A model generated the notes under the pieces. It did not search any database, was not told the origin of the DNA, and was given only the letters and a program-made list of their open reading frames with translations. Of a DNA stretch of 6,886 bases, positions 1-5,970 are shown piece by piece. Both the position numbers and the translations under genes were made by a program. The stretch comes from Gammaproteobacteria bacterium. GTDB taxonomy: Bacteria; Pseudomonadota; Gammaproteobacteria; Steroidobacterales; Steroidobacteraceae. The stretch's first letter is position 1. Every line of letters begins with the position of its first letter. Location: the NCBI GenBank assembly GCA_005877705.1, contig VBNY01000204.1:1-6886 (forward strand). Reading direction: 5' to 3'.

Positions 1-654
1 CGCGCGGCTCTCCTCGCGGTCCTCGGGTGACATGTCGGTGCGCGTGTAGGTCTCGACCGCGCTCTTGAACGCACCCACGCGAAATACGTTGATGTCGACG
101 CCCAGCTTGTCGAGCGCCTCCTTGAAGAACATCCGGTAGCGGTCGTAGCCGTCGAGGAGCACGAAGCCCAGCGGATCGAGATAGATCTCATCCGCCTGGG
201 CCGCGACGTAATAACGCTGCTGGCTGAATTCCGTGCCGTAGGCCACCACCTTCTTGCCGGCGGCGCGGAACTCGCGGATGGCGCGCGCCAGCTCCTCGAG
301 CGTCGGCTGGCCCGCACCCTCGAATTTCTCGAGATCGACGGCGAGCACCGCGATGCGCTTGTCCTTGGCAGCGGCGCGGATCGAGTCCGTGAGATCCCAC
401 AACAGGGTCTCGGAGCGTCCCTGCCCGCGCGCCTCATCGAGTGCGCGCTCGAACGGATCGCCGCTCAACTGTTCGACGAGTGTCCCCTCGGGGGCGACCA
501 GCAGCGCCGCTTTCGCCGGCACACTCGGCATCGACACGCGCAGCGCTCCGACAACGAAGCCGAACACTACCAATAGCAGCAGCAGGTGCAGAAACTTGCG
601 CAGGCCGTCGAGGCCGCGCCACAACCCGTAAAGAATCGCCCGCAACAGACTCAT
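1..654 (-). CDS. sppA: Signal peptide peptidase SppA (67K type), N-terminal 218 residues, cut by window edge
   Basis: The reading frame is open from an ATG at 654 down to base 1, so the C-terminal part lies outside the window. SppA is an inner-membrane serine protease that degrades signal peptides after signal peptidase has released them. The sequence shows a basic N-terminus, one hydrophobic anchor at about residues 21-38 (FLHLLLLLVVFGFVVGAL), then the S49 N-terminal domain. Stretches such as SIRAAAKDKRIAVLAVDL (91-108) and QQRYYVAAQADEIYLDPLG closely follow E. coli SppA. FRVGAFKSAVE contains K197, which corresponds to the catalytic lysine (K209) of E. coli SppA. The catalytic serine sits in the missing C-terminal half. 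The start overlaps the stop of the small upstream ORF as ATGA, and the Shine-Dalgarno sequence is weak, which suggests translational coupling. Seen: homology and lysine. Inferred: activity and operon membership. Confidence 0.93.
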   Translation of the reverse strand, partial: MSLLRAILYGLWRGLDGLRKFLHLLLLLVVFGFVVGALRVSMPSVPAKAALLVAPEGTLVEQLSGDPFERALDEARGQGRSETLLWDLTDSIRAAAKDKRIAVLAVDLEKFEGAGQPTLEELARAIREFRAAGKKVVAYGTEFSQQRYYVAAQADEIYLDPLGFVLLDGYDRYRMFFKEALDKLGVDINVFRVGAFKSAVETYTRTDMSPEDREESRA

Positions 655-779
655 GACCTGACCCGCAGCGTGACGCCATCGATCACCGCAGCCGCCGACG
701 CACAGGGCACGCCGCACGCCAGCGCGCCCGCCGCAGCGAGCACGGCGGCCGTCCGCGTCCTGAGCGCGATCCGGCGCAC
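651..779 (-). CDS. Small ORF (42 aa) that is nearly all Sec signal peptide, between rplS and sppA
   Basis: The frame starts with GTG one base after the rplS stop and ends in a TGA that overlaps the sppA ATG (ATGA). It has a textbook signal-peptide layout: an arginine-rich N-region (MRRIALRTRT), a hydrophobic alanine/leucine core (AAVLAAAGALACGV), and an ASA-AA type signal peptidase I site. Only about 12 residues follow (AVIDGVTLRVRS). GAGGA inside the rplS 3' end lies 11 bases before the GTG. I do not recognise a family. It could be a tiny secreted peptide, a coupling leader for sppA, the truncated remains of a secreted-protein gene, or chance. The cysteines do not sit in a good lipobox. A longer version starting at ATG 854 inside rplS is less likely. 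Evidence for expression is only positional. Confidence 0.45.
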   Translation of the reverse strand: MRRIALRTRTAAVLAAAGALACGVPCASAAAVIDGVTLRVRS

Positions 780-780
780 G

Positions 781-1125
781 TCAGATTTTTTCCTCGATCC
801 TCGCAGCCTTGCCCGAGAGATCGCGCAGGTAGTAGAGCTTCGCGCGGCGGACATTGCCCCGACGTTTGACGGTGATGTCGCTGATCGCCGGGCTGTAGGT
901 CTGAAACACGCGCTCGACGCCCTCGCCGTGCGAGATCTTGCGCACGGTGAACGAGGAGTTGAGCCCGCGGTTGCTCCTGGCGATCACGATGCCTTCGTAC
1001 GCCTGTACGCGCTCGCGGTCGCCTTCCACGACCTTCACCTGCACGACCACCGTGTCGCCCGGCTTGAAATCCGGCACCTCGCGGGTCATGCGCCGTTTTT
1101 CGATTTCCTGAACGATCTTGCTCAT
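781..1125 (-). CDS. rplS: 50S ribosomal protein L19
   Basis: L19 is a large-subunit protein at the 30S-50S interface (bridge region). The 114-residue product matches the family length (115 in E. coli) and is collinear with it throughout: PDFKPGDTVVVQVKVVEG, RVQAYEGIVIARSNRGL, FTVRKISHGEGVERVFQTYSP, VKRRGNVRRAKLYYLRDL and a basic GKAARIEEK tail. I start it at 1125 (MSKIV), not at the upstream in-frame ATG at 1134. GAGGA at 1138-1134 touches the 1134 ATG but sits 8 bases before the 1125 ATG, and E. coli L19 also begins MSNI. It lies 15 bases after trmD and is the last of the rpsP-rimM-trmD-rplS cluster. There is no terminator hairpin after it, and the next frame begins one base beyond its stop. 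Confidence 0.97.
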   Translation of the reverse strand: MSKIVQEIEKRRMTREVPDFKPGDTVVVQVKVVEGDRERVQAYEGIVIARSNRGLNSSFTVRKISHGEGVERVFQTYSPAISDITVKRRGNVRRAKLYYLRDLSGKAARIEEKI

Positions 1126-1133
1126 GTGCGTCA

Positions 1134-1138
1134 TCCTC
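1134..1138 (-). promoter_or_regulatory. Shine-Dalgarno of rplS, decides the start codon
   Basis: Read on the minus strand this is GAGGA, followed by 8 bases and then ATG at 1125. It overlaps the other candidate ATG at 1134 and so argues against that start. Confidence 0.7.
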
Positions 1139-1140
1139 GA

Positions 1141-1890
1141 TCAGCGACTCCTCACCCCACGGGCGGCGAGGAGCTCATTCAATACACGGCTCGCCTCGCT
1201 CGAGAGCTCGCGCCCGGCGATCAGGTCGGGCCGGCGCGCCCACGTGCGGGCCACGGCCTGCTCGAGCCGCCAGCGGCGGATGTCGGCATGATTGCCGGAC
1301 AATAGCACCTGCGGCACGCCCAGGCCTTCAAACACTTCCGGCCGCGTATAGTGCGGCCAGTCGAGCAACCCCGCGGCGAACGAGTCCTCGACGCTCGAGC
1401 GCGCATCGCCCAGCGCGCCGGGCAGCAGCCGGGCCACCGCATCGATCACGACGAGCGCCGGCAGCTCCCCGCCCGAGAGCACGTAATCGCCGATCGACAG
1501 CTCCCGGTCGATCCCGAGCTCGACCACGCGCTCATCCAAACCCTCGTAGCGCCCTGCCACGAGCAGCAATCCGGCCAGGCCTGCGAGCTCGCGCGCCTGC
1601 CCCTGACCGAACGACTCGCCCTGCGCCGAGAGATAAATCCTCGGGCTGCCTTGCGGCAGCCGCCCATGCGCCGCGCGGATCGCCGCGAGCATCGGCTCCG
1701 GCTTGAGCACCATGCCCGGTCCGCCGCCATAGGGCCGATCGTCGACGGTCCGGTGCACATCGCTAGTATGCGCGCGCGGATCCTCCGTCCCGACACTGAG
1801 CAGGCCGCGTTCGACAGCCCGCCCGACAACGCCGAAGCCGAGCGCTCCTCCGATCATCTCCGGAAACAGCGTGACGACCTGAATCTTCAT
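1141..1890 (-). CDS. trmD: tRNA (guanine-N1)-methyltransferase TrmD
   Basis: TrmD methylates G37 next to the anticodon of tRNAs with a G36 (Leu, Pro and Arg types), using S-adenosylmethionine, and prevents +1 frameshifting. The 249-residue product is full length (255 in E. coli). Visible signatures are HRTVDDRPYGGGPGM (46-60), GRYEGLDERV (113-122) and SIGDYVLSGGELP (132-144), the last two forming the SPOUT trefoil-knot AdoMet site. EDSFAAGLLDWPHYTRPE follows from 168. D169, the catalytic aspartate, and R154 fall at the same numbers as in E. coli. LLSGNHADIRRWRL marks the C-terminal domain. It starts MKIQVVTLFPEM as usual, with a purine run (GAGAG) 3 bases before the ATG, and follows rimM after 30 bases. 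Function is as good as certain by homology. Confidence 0.98.
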   Translation of the reverse strand: MKIQVVTLFPEMIGGALGFGVVGRAVERGLLSVGTEDPRAHTSDVHRTVDDRPYGGGPGMVLKPEPMLAAIRAAHGRLPQGSPRIYLSAQGESFGQGQARELAGLAGLLLVAGRYEGLDERVVELGIDRELSIGDYVLSGGELPALVVIDAVARLLPGALGDARSSVEDSFAAGLLDWPHYTRPEVFEGLGVPQVLLSGNHADIRRWRLEQAVARTWARRPDLIAGRELSSEASRVLNELLAARGVRSR

Positions 1891-1920
1891 GGGCTCTCGG
1901 AGCTGCTCACTGGAGCGGTT

Positions 1921-2439
1921 CTATTGCGGCTCCGCCTGCCAGTCCACCAGGACCTGCCCCGCCGCGAGGTCCACCTTGCGCAGGTGTCGGGGAGTCGCGG
2001 GCACCCAATGTTCGCGCCCAGCCCCATCCTGCACCACCATCACCGGTCCCGTCGGCGTATCCACGAAGTAGGCGACCGTGCCGAGCTCGGCGCCCTCCAG
2101 GTTGGACACTTTGAGGCCCACGAGGTCCGCGCGGTAGTACTCGCGATCACCCGTCGGGGGCAGCTCGGCCCGCTCGACCTCTATCACGGCACCCGTGAGC
2201 GTGGCGGCCTGGTCGCGATCCTCGATGCCCTCGAGCCGCGCCACCACCCGCCGGGAATGCGCGCGCCCTTCCGCGACCCGGTGCGCTACCCGCTCACCGG
2301 AGCCGAGCCGCACCGCCCATTGCCGGTACTCCAGGAGTCTTTCCGGGGGGTCGGTGTGGGACTCGACGTGCATCCAGCCCTTGACGCCGTAAGGGGCCCC
2401 GATTCTACCAAGCTCGATCCAGCGTCCGAGTGGGGCCAC
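1921..2439 (-). CDS. rimM: 16S rRNA processing / ribosome maturation factor RimM
   Basis: RimM binds ribosomal protein S19 and helps mature the head of the 30S subunit. The 172-residue product has the two expected parts. The N-terminal RimM beta-barrel starts with LGRIGAPYGVKGWMHVESHTD (10-30). The C-terminal PRC barrel begins at EYYRADLVGLKV (100-111) and contains the EGAELGTV turn and a DLAAGQVLVDW ending. The stretch WVPATPRHLRKVDL (145-158) is a little off the usual IP-type consensus, but length and order are normal. The start codon is GTG at 2439, 8 bases after the rpsP stop. No ATG fits the conserved N-terminus. The purine run GAGCGAG lies directly before the GTG and is too close to be a standard Shine-Dalgarno, so coupling to rpsP translation is likely. 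Confidence 0.96.
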   Translation of the reverse strand: MAPLGRWIELGRIGAPYGVKGWMHVESHTDPPERLLEYRQWAVRLGSGERVAHRVAEGRAHSRRVVARLEGIEDRDQAATLTGAVIEVERAELPPTGDREYYRADLVGLKVSNLEGAELGTVAYFVDTPTGPVMVVQDGAGREHWVPATPRHLRKVDLAAGQVLVDWQAEPQ

Positions 2440-2447
2440 CTCGCTCG

Positions 2448-2702
2448 TCAGGCCGTCGCTTGCTTCCGGTAGGACGCCACGAGCGTGCGCACCCGGTCGG
2501 ACGCCTGGGCACCCTTGCCTAGCCAGTAGTCGATGCGCGGTAGATCGAGCTTCAGCTTCGGCTCACTGCGCCGGGCGATCGGGTTGAAGAATCCCACGTG
2601 CTCGAGGCTCAAACCGCCCTGGCGCTTGCGGCTATCGGTCACCACGACGTGATAGAAGGGCTGATTCCGCGCCCCGCGCCGCGTCAGGCGAATCGTTACC
2701 AT
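2448..2702 (-). CDS. rpsP: 30S ribosomal protein S16
   Basis: S16 is an early-binding 30S assembly protein. The 84-residue product is the usual length (82 in E. coli) and begins MVTIRLTRRGARNQPFYHVVV, followed by TDSRKRQGG, the invariant VGFFNPIA (36-43), LDLPRIDYWLGKGAQ and SDRVRTL. It is the first gene of the rpsP-rimM-trmD-rplS cluster, which pairs ribosomal proteins with a maturation factor and a tRNA methylase. GAGAG lies 10 bases before the ATG as a possible Shine-Dalgarno. A promoter-like sequence with a GC-rich discriminator and a leader of about 57 bases lie upstream. Confidence 0.98.
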   Translation of the reverse strand: MVTIRLTRRGARNQPFYHVVVTDSRKRQGGLSLEHVGFFNPIARRSEPKLKLDLPRIDYWLGKGAQASDRVRTLVASYRKQATA

Positions 2703-2725
2703 GCTCGTACCGCTCTCGTTGCGTA

Positions 2726-2739
2726 CCGGGCTCGCCCGG
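2726..2739 (-). promoter_or_regulatory. Perfect 14-base palindrome in the rpsP leader
   Basis: The bases CCGGGC-TC-GCCCGG are a perfect inverted repeat lying between the predicted rpsP transcription start and its Shine-Dalgarno. In RNA it gives a five-base-pair stem with a four-base loop. It could be an mRNA leader hairpin or simply a GC-rich coincidence. No known ribosomal-protein leader is recognised. Confidence 0.35.
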
Positions 2740-2765
2740 AGTCAGGCTGCCCAAAAAGAGCGCGG

Positions 2766-2795
2766 ATTCTACGCATCTTTTCCATTGGCTGAAAG
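2766..2795 (-). promoter_or_regulatory. Probable promoter of the rpsP operon
   Basis: On the minus strand TAGAAT (2771-2766) matches 5 of 6 of the -10 consensus. It is followed by the GC-rich discriminator CCGCGC, a layout typical of ribosomal-component promoters under ppGpp/DksA control. The -35 is poor: TTTCAG at a 17-base spacing, or CTTTCA at 18. The expected start is near 2757-2760, giving a leader of about 57 bases before the rpsP ATG. The -10 and discriminator are seen. Stringent control is inferred. Confidence 0.55.
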
Positions 2796-2819
2796 GGCCT
2801 GCGGTTATTTGCTGTCTAT

Positions 2820-2843
2820 CGAAAGCGGCCTTCGGCCCTTTCG
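2820..2843 (-). repeat. Hairpin-forming inverted repeat in the ffh-rpsP gap (second stem)
   Basis: CGAAAG pairs with CTTTCG and GGCC with GGCC around a three-base loop, ten base pairs with one bulged base (2826). It lies three bases from the larger hairpin on its right. There is no T-run on either side in either direction, so it is not a plain intrinsic terminator. It may be part of a composite 3' end structure of ffh or a repeated intergenic element. Confidence 0.5.
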
Positions 2844-2846
2844 ACC

Positions 2847-2876
2847 GCCGAGCAAAAGCCGTGACTTTTCCTCGGC
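2847..2876 (-). terminator. Strong hairpin 48 bases after the ffh stop, possible ffh 3' end structure
   Basis: GCCGAG pairs with CTCGGC, then one mismatch, then AAAAG with CTTTT around a six-base loop, so eleven pairs in a 30-base span. It is the first strong structure downstream of ffh and lies before the rpsP promoter, where a terminator would be expected. It has no U-tract in either direction, so termination may be weak or Rho-dependent, or the stem may only protect the 3' end. The structure is seen. The terminator role is inferred. Confidence 0.4.
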
Positions 2877-2924
2877 TCAGCAGCCAACCCAGGGCAGTTT
2901 CCACCGGCAGCCTGGTTCCGTCGA

Positions 2925-4286
2925 TCAGCGGCCCGGGAAGCCGGGTGGCGTGCCGCCCTTGAAGGCGCTCATGAGCCGCTGCAGGCGCCCGCCCTTCATG
3001 CTCTTCATGACCCGCTGCATTTCCAGGAACTGCTTCAGCAGGCGATTGACGTCCTGCACCTGCACGCCGGCGCCCCCGGCAATCCGCCGGCGGCGCGAGC
3101 CGTCGATGATTGCGGGGTTGCGGCGCTCGCGCGGGGTCATCGAGTTGATGATCGCGATCTGCCGCCGCAGCTCCCGCTCACCCTGATCGGCTGGCAGCCC
3201 GCCCTTGCGGCTTGCGGCGGCCGGCAGCTTGTCGAGCAGGGCGCTCACGCCCCCCATCTTCTGCAGCTGCTCCAGCTGACTCTTGAGATCCGCCATGTCG
3301 AAAGCTTTGCCTTTCACGACCTTGCGCGCCAGCCGCTCGGCCTCCTGCGTGTCGACCTGGCGGTGGACCTGCTCGACGAGGCTGACGACATCGCCCATCC
3401 CCAGGATGCGCGACGCCACCCGTTCCGGATCGAACGGCTCGAGCGCCTCGATCTTCTCACCGACCCCCATGAAAACGATGGGCTTTCCGGTGATGTGACG
3501 CACGGAGAGCGCCGCGCCTCCGCGCGCATCGCCGTCGGCCTTGGTGAGAATGAGGCCCGTCAGATCGAGCGCCGCCCCGAAAGCGCGCGCGGCGTTGACG
3601 GCATCCTGACCCGCCATGGCGTCGACGACGAAGAGGCGCTCGGCGGACCCGATCGCGGCATCGATCTCCTGCACTTCGGCCATGAGGGCTTCATCCACGT
3701 GCAGCCTTCCGGCCGTGTCCACGATGAGGACATCGAACACGCCGCGCCGCGCCTGCTCCAGGGCGGCGCGAGCAATGTCGGCGGGTGGATCCTCGACACG
3801 CGCGGACCAGTACTGCGCATTCACTTGTTGCGCGAGGCGCTCGAGCTGCAGCATCGCTGCCGGCCGGCGCACGTCCGTGCTCACGAGCAGCACGCGCTTG
3901 TGCTCGCGCTCGATCAGCCACCGGGCAAGCTTGGCGGCGGTGGTCGTCTTGCCCGCGCCTTGCAGACCTGCCAGGAGCACCACGATTGGCGGTTGCGCGC
4001 GCAGGTTGAAGCCGGCACGCGGTCCGCCCATCAGCTCGACCAGCTCGCGGTGGAGAATGCCGATGAAGGCCTGGCCGGGAGTCAGGCTCGAGGCGACTTC
4101 GGCGCCCAGCGCCTTGGCCTTGACCGACTCGATGAACGCCTTCACGACGGGCAGGGCGACGTCGGCCTCGAGCAGCGCCACCCGCACCTCGCGCAGCGTC
4201 GCGCTGAGGTTTTCTGCCGTGATCCGGCCCTTGCCGCGCAGACTCTCGATGGCGCGGCCGAGGCGTGCGGTGAGATTGTCGAACAT
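2925..4286 (-). CDS. ffh: Signal recognition particle protein Ffh (SRP54 GTPase)
   Basis: Ffh with 4.5S RNA binds signal sequences emerging from the ribosome and, with FtsY, delivers them to SecYEG or YidC at the inner membrane. The 453 residues are full length (E. coli 453). The order is: N domain 1-90 (starts MFDNLTARLG), and G domain with P-loop GLQGAGKTTT (107-116), DTAGR (190-194), TKADGDARGG (248-257) and LGMGDV (295-300). The M domain follows, with the 4.5S RNA motif SRRRRIAGGAGVQVQDVNRL (397-416) and a PPGFPGR end. The M domain has only seven methionines, far fewer than I recall for E. coli, and Ala/Val replace Cys/Met in the RNA motif. No Shine-Dalgarno precedes the ATG, and TATAAT is 9 bases upstream, pointing to a leaderless or near-leaderless mRNA. 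It diverges from the CorC-type gene. Confidence 0.98.
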   Translation of the reverse strand: MFDNLTARLGRAIESLRGKGRITAENLSATLREVRVALLEADVALPVVKAFIESVKAKALGAEVASSLTPGQAFIGILHRELVELMGGPRAGFNLRAQPPIVVLLAGLQGAGKTTTAAKLARWLIEREHKRVLLVSTDVRRPAAMLQLERLAQQVNAQYWSARVEDPPADIARAALEQARRGVFDVLIVDTAGRLHVDEALMAEVQEIDAAIGSAERLFVVDAMAGQDAVNAARAFGAALDLTGLILTKADGDARGGAALSVRHITGKPIVFMGVGEKIEALEPFDPERVASRILGMGDVVSLVEQVHRQVDTQEAERLARKVVKGKAFDMADLKSQLEQLQKMGGVSALLDKLPAAASRKGGLPADQGERELRRQIAIINSMTPRERRNPAIIDGSRRRRIAGGAGVQVQDVNRLLKQFLEMQRVMKSMKGGRLQRLMSAFKGGTPPGFPGR

Positions 4287-4303
4287 GGGAACTTTATTAT
4301 AGG
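4276..4303 (+). promoter_or_regulatory. Weak candidate promoter for the CorC-type gene, overlapping the ffh -10
   Basis: TTGTCG (4276-4281, 4 of 6 to TTGACA) and TATAGG (4298-4303, 4 of 6 to TATAAT) are 16 bases apart. TATTAT at 4295-4300 is an alternative -10 without a spaced -35. The -10 bases are shared with the opposite-strand ffh -10, so the two would be mutually exclusive or bidirectional. This is a motif reading only. Confidence 0.3.
4296..4301 (-). promoter_or_regulatory. Perfect -10 element (TATAAT) of ffh
   Basis: Read on the minus strand the bases are exactly TATAAT, 9 bases before the ffh ATG. The expected start falls between the ATG and about six bases before it. No good -35 is present: GGGTCT at 17 bases, AGGGTC at 18. 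No extended -10 TG is present. The only space for an ffh promoter between the two divergent genes is 78 bases, which supports this element. Confidence 0.6.
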
Positions 4304-4351
4304 CGATGCTAGCGGCGCAGACCCTGCACTGACCGCGGCGGGCTCAAGAGC

Positions 4352-4357
4352 GAGGAA
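4352..4357 (+). promoter_or_regulatory. Shine-Dalgarno GAGGAA that decides the TTG start at 4365
   Basis: GAGGAA ends 7 bases before TTG 4365. The protein sequence directly after this TTG runs into the first membrane segment, and no in-frame ATG occurs between the gene boundary and M20. Confidence 0.7.
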
Positions 4358-4364
4358 CACTGCC

Positions 4365-5663
4365 TTGAACGATGCTCCGACTTCCTCTCTGCTGTTGGCG
4401 CTGCTCATTCTGCTCACGATCATGGCGTTCTCCTCGGGCACCGAGGTCGCGATGCTGTCCGTCAACCGCTATCGGATAAAGCATCGCGCCCAGGGGGGCC
4501 AGGGCACCGCCAGGGTCCTCGAGCGGCTGTTGCAGAAGCCGGATGACTGGCTGGGCGCGAATCTCGTGATCCTCGCCGCCGCCAGCGTGTTTGCCTCGGC
4601 CATCGCGACGATCCTGGCGCAGCGCACCGGCTACACCTACGCCGTGCCGATCACGGGTTTCGTGCTGACCGTCGGCGTGATCGTCTTCTGCGAGCTGTCG
4701 CCGAAGATCTATGCGGCGAGCCATCCGGAGTCGGTCGCGTTGAGCGCGGCTCGCATTTACCGCGCCCTCGTGCTGGTGGCGCGCCCGCTGTTGTGGCTGA
4801 CCAACAGGATGGCCTACGGCTTCCTGCGGATCTTCGGCGTGCTCCGGGCTTCCCGCGCCAGCCAGGCGCTGAGCACCGAGGAGCTGCGCACGGTGGTCGC
4901 CGAAGCCGGACCGATGATCCCGGCGCGACACCGGCAGATGCTGCTGTCGATCCTCGATCTCGGACAGATCACGGTCAACGACATCATGATCCCGCGGCAG
5001 GAGATCTCAGGCATCGATGTCCGGGAGAACTGGGAGGACATTCTCGATCAGCTGCGGCAGACGCCGCATACGCGGCTGCCCGTGTACGACGGCGAGCTCG
5101 ATAATCTGGTCGGCATCCTGCACATGAAGCGCGTGGCGCACGAGCTGGCACGCGGCACGCTCACCCGCGAGCGGCTCATCGAGATAGCTCGAGGCCGCGA
5201 GCCCTATTTCGTGCCGGAGGACACCCCGCTCAACGTGCAACTCTCACAGTTTCAGCGTAACCGCCGCCGTCTGGCCTTCGTCGTGAACGAGTACGGCGAT
5301 ATCGAAGGGCTGGTCACGCTCGAGGACATCCTCGAGGAGATCGTCGGAGAATTCACCACGGATCCCGCGACCGTCACCCACAAGGACGTTCATGCGGAGC
5401 GTCCAGGGGTGTTCATCGTCAACGCCAGCGCAACCATCCGGGCGCTGAACCGGGCGCTGCAGTGGCAGTTGCCGACCGATGGACCGAAGACGGTGAACGG
5501 CCTGCTGCTCGAGCAGCTCGAGACGATTCCCGATCCGGGCACCATGGTCAAAGTGCGCAATTACGAATTCGAGGTGCTGCAGATCGCGGACAACGCCATC
5601 AAGACGGTCCGCGTGCGCGCCCCTGCGGGCGACAAGGCCACCGTCGCGGAACCGGCCCGTTGA
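4365..5663 (+). CDS. CNNM/HlyC-CorC family membrane protein (DUF21-CBS-CBS-CorC_HlyC), YfjD/CorB-like
   Basis: The 432-residue product has the full architecture of the family linked to Mg2+/Co2+ transport or efflux. The DUF21 membrane domain spans about 5-160, with hydrophobic segments near 9-22, 64-84, 92-109 and 130-147. Family signatures are SGTEVAMLSVNRYRIKH (24-40) and CELSPKIYAASHPESVAL (109-126), with E110, P113 and K114 as in the ion-site motif. A CBS pair spans about 200-330, including MIPRQEIS, TRLPVYDGELDNLVGILHMK and GDIEGLVTLEDILEEIVGEF (311-330). The C-terminal CorC_HlyC domain spans about 345-417. E. coli yfjD (428 aa) also lies beside ffh, but there ypjD sits between them and here it is absent. 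The TTG start is set by GAGGAA 8 bases upstream. Substrate is not shown by sequence. Confidence 0.93.
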   Translation: MNDAPTSSLLLALLILLTIMAFSSGTEVAMLSVNRYRIKHRAQGGQGTARVLERLLQKPDDWLGANLVILAAASVFASAIATILAQRTGYTYAVPITGFVLTVGVIVFCELSPKIYAASHPESVALSAARIYRALVLVARPLLWLTNRMAYGFLRIFGVLRASRASQALSTEELRTVVAEAGPMIPARHRQMLLSILDLGQITVNDIMIPRQEISGIDVRENWEDILDQLRQTPHTRLPVYDGELDNLVGILHMKRVAHELARGTLTRERLIEIARGREPYFVPEDTPLNVQLSQFQRNRRRLAFVVNEYGDIEGLVTLEDILEEIVGEFTTDPATVTHKDVHAERPGVFIVNASATIRALNRALQWQLPTDGPKTVNGLLLEQLETIPDPGTMVKVRNYEFEVLQIADNAIKTVRVRAPAGDKATVAEPAR

Positions 5664-5884
5664 GGCGCTTTGGCCGCAGTGTGGACGTGCCGATGCCAGG
5701 ATCTGCGCTGCGCGACGCCGCCGAGACCCGATCCGGCTCTCCACGAGGCTGTCCGGCCCTTACCTTAGCTTGCCGCCTGGCTCTGAAGCCGGCGCCGCGG
5801 CACCAGCCGACGGCACAAAGAGAAGAATTAAGCGAGCCATCTATGCGCTCGGGAGTCAACTTGGCTAGGATTCGCGCCCGGGGG

Positions 5885-5903
5885 AAGCCCGAATGACGGG
5901 TTT
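5885..5903 (+). terminator. Weak terminator-like hairpin (AAGCCCG / CGGGTTT)
   Basis: A seven-pair stem including one G-U pair surrounds a five-base loop (AATGA). The descending arm ends in three Ts and is not followed by a real T-run. At 220 bases after the CorC-type gene it is a doubtful terminator. Confidence 0.25.
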
Positions 5904-5970
5904 GTGACCAGCCACTCGGACTGCGCAGCACGCAATGCTAGCTTATGCCGGCTCGAACCGGGGAACGGAA

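Noticed and set aside
1126..1134. Upstream ATG as the rplS start
   Set aside because: GAGGA directly abuts it, while the spacing to ATG 1125 is ideal and family N-termini begin at that residue.
1351..2472. 373-residue plus-strand open frame opposite trmD and rimM
   Set aside because: High GC opens antisense frames. The sense genes are full length and strongly conserved, and the antisense protein is low-complexity His/Arg/Ala-rich.
2632..2904. 90-residue minus-strand frame overlapping the 5' end of rpsP
   Set aside because: It crosses the hairpins and the rpsP promoter, overlaps rpsP in another frame and has no family signature.
3363..4364. Long plus-strand open frame running through ffh in front of the CorC-type gene
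   Set aside because: It is the antisense shadow of ffh, with no family signature. The CorC-type protein homology begins only after TTG 4365, which has a proper Shine-Dalgarno.
5664..5760. Intrinsic terminator for the CorC-type gene
   Set aside because: No stem of useful length followed by a T-run is present.
5462..5896. 144-residue plus-strand frame reaching into the 5664-6017 gap
   Set aside because: It overlaps the CorC-type gene by 200 bases in another frame, is arginine/proline-rich, has no recognisable domain and no good ribosome binding site.
5946..5966. tRNA T-arm-like string (GGCTCGAACC)
   Set aside because: No acceptor, D or anticodon arms can be built around it. It is a simple CCGG-N6-CCGG dyad.
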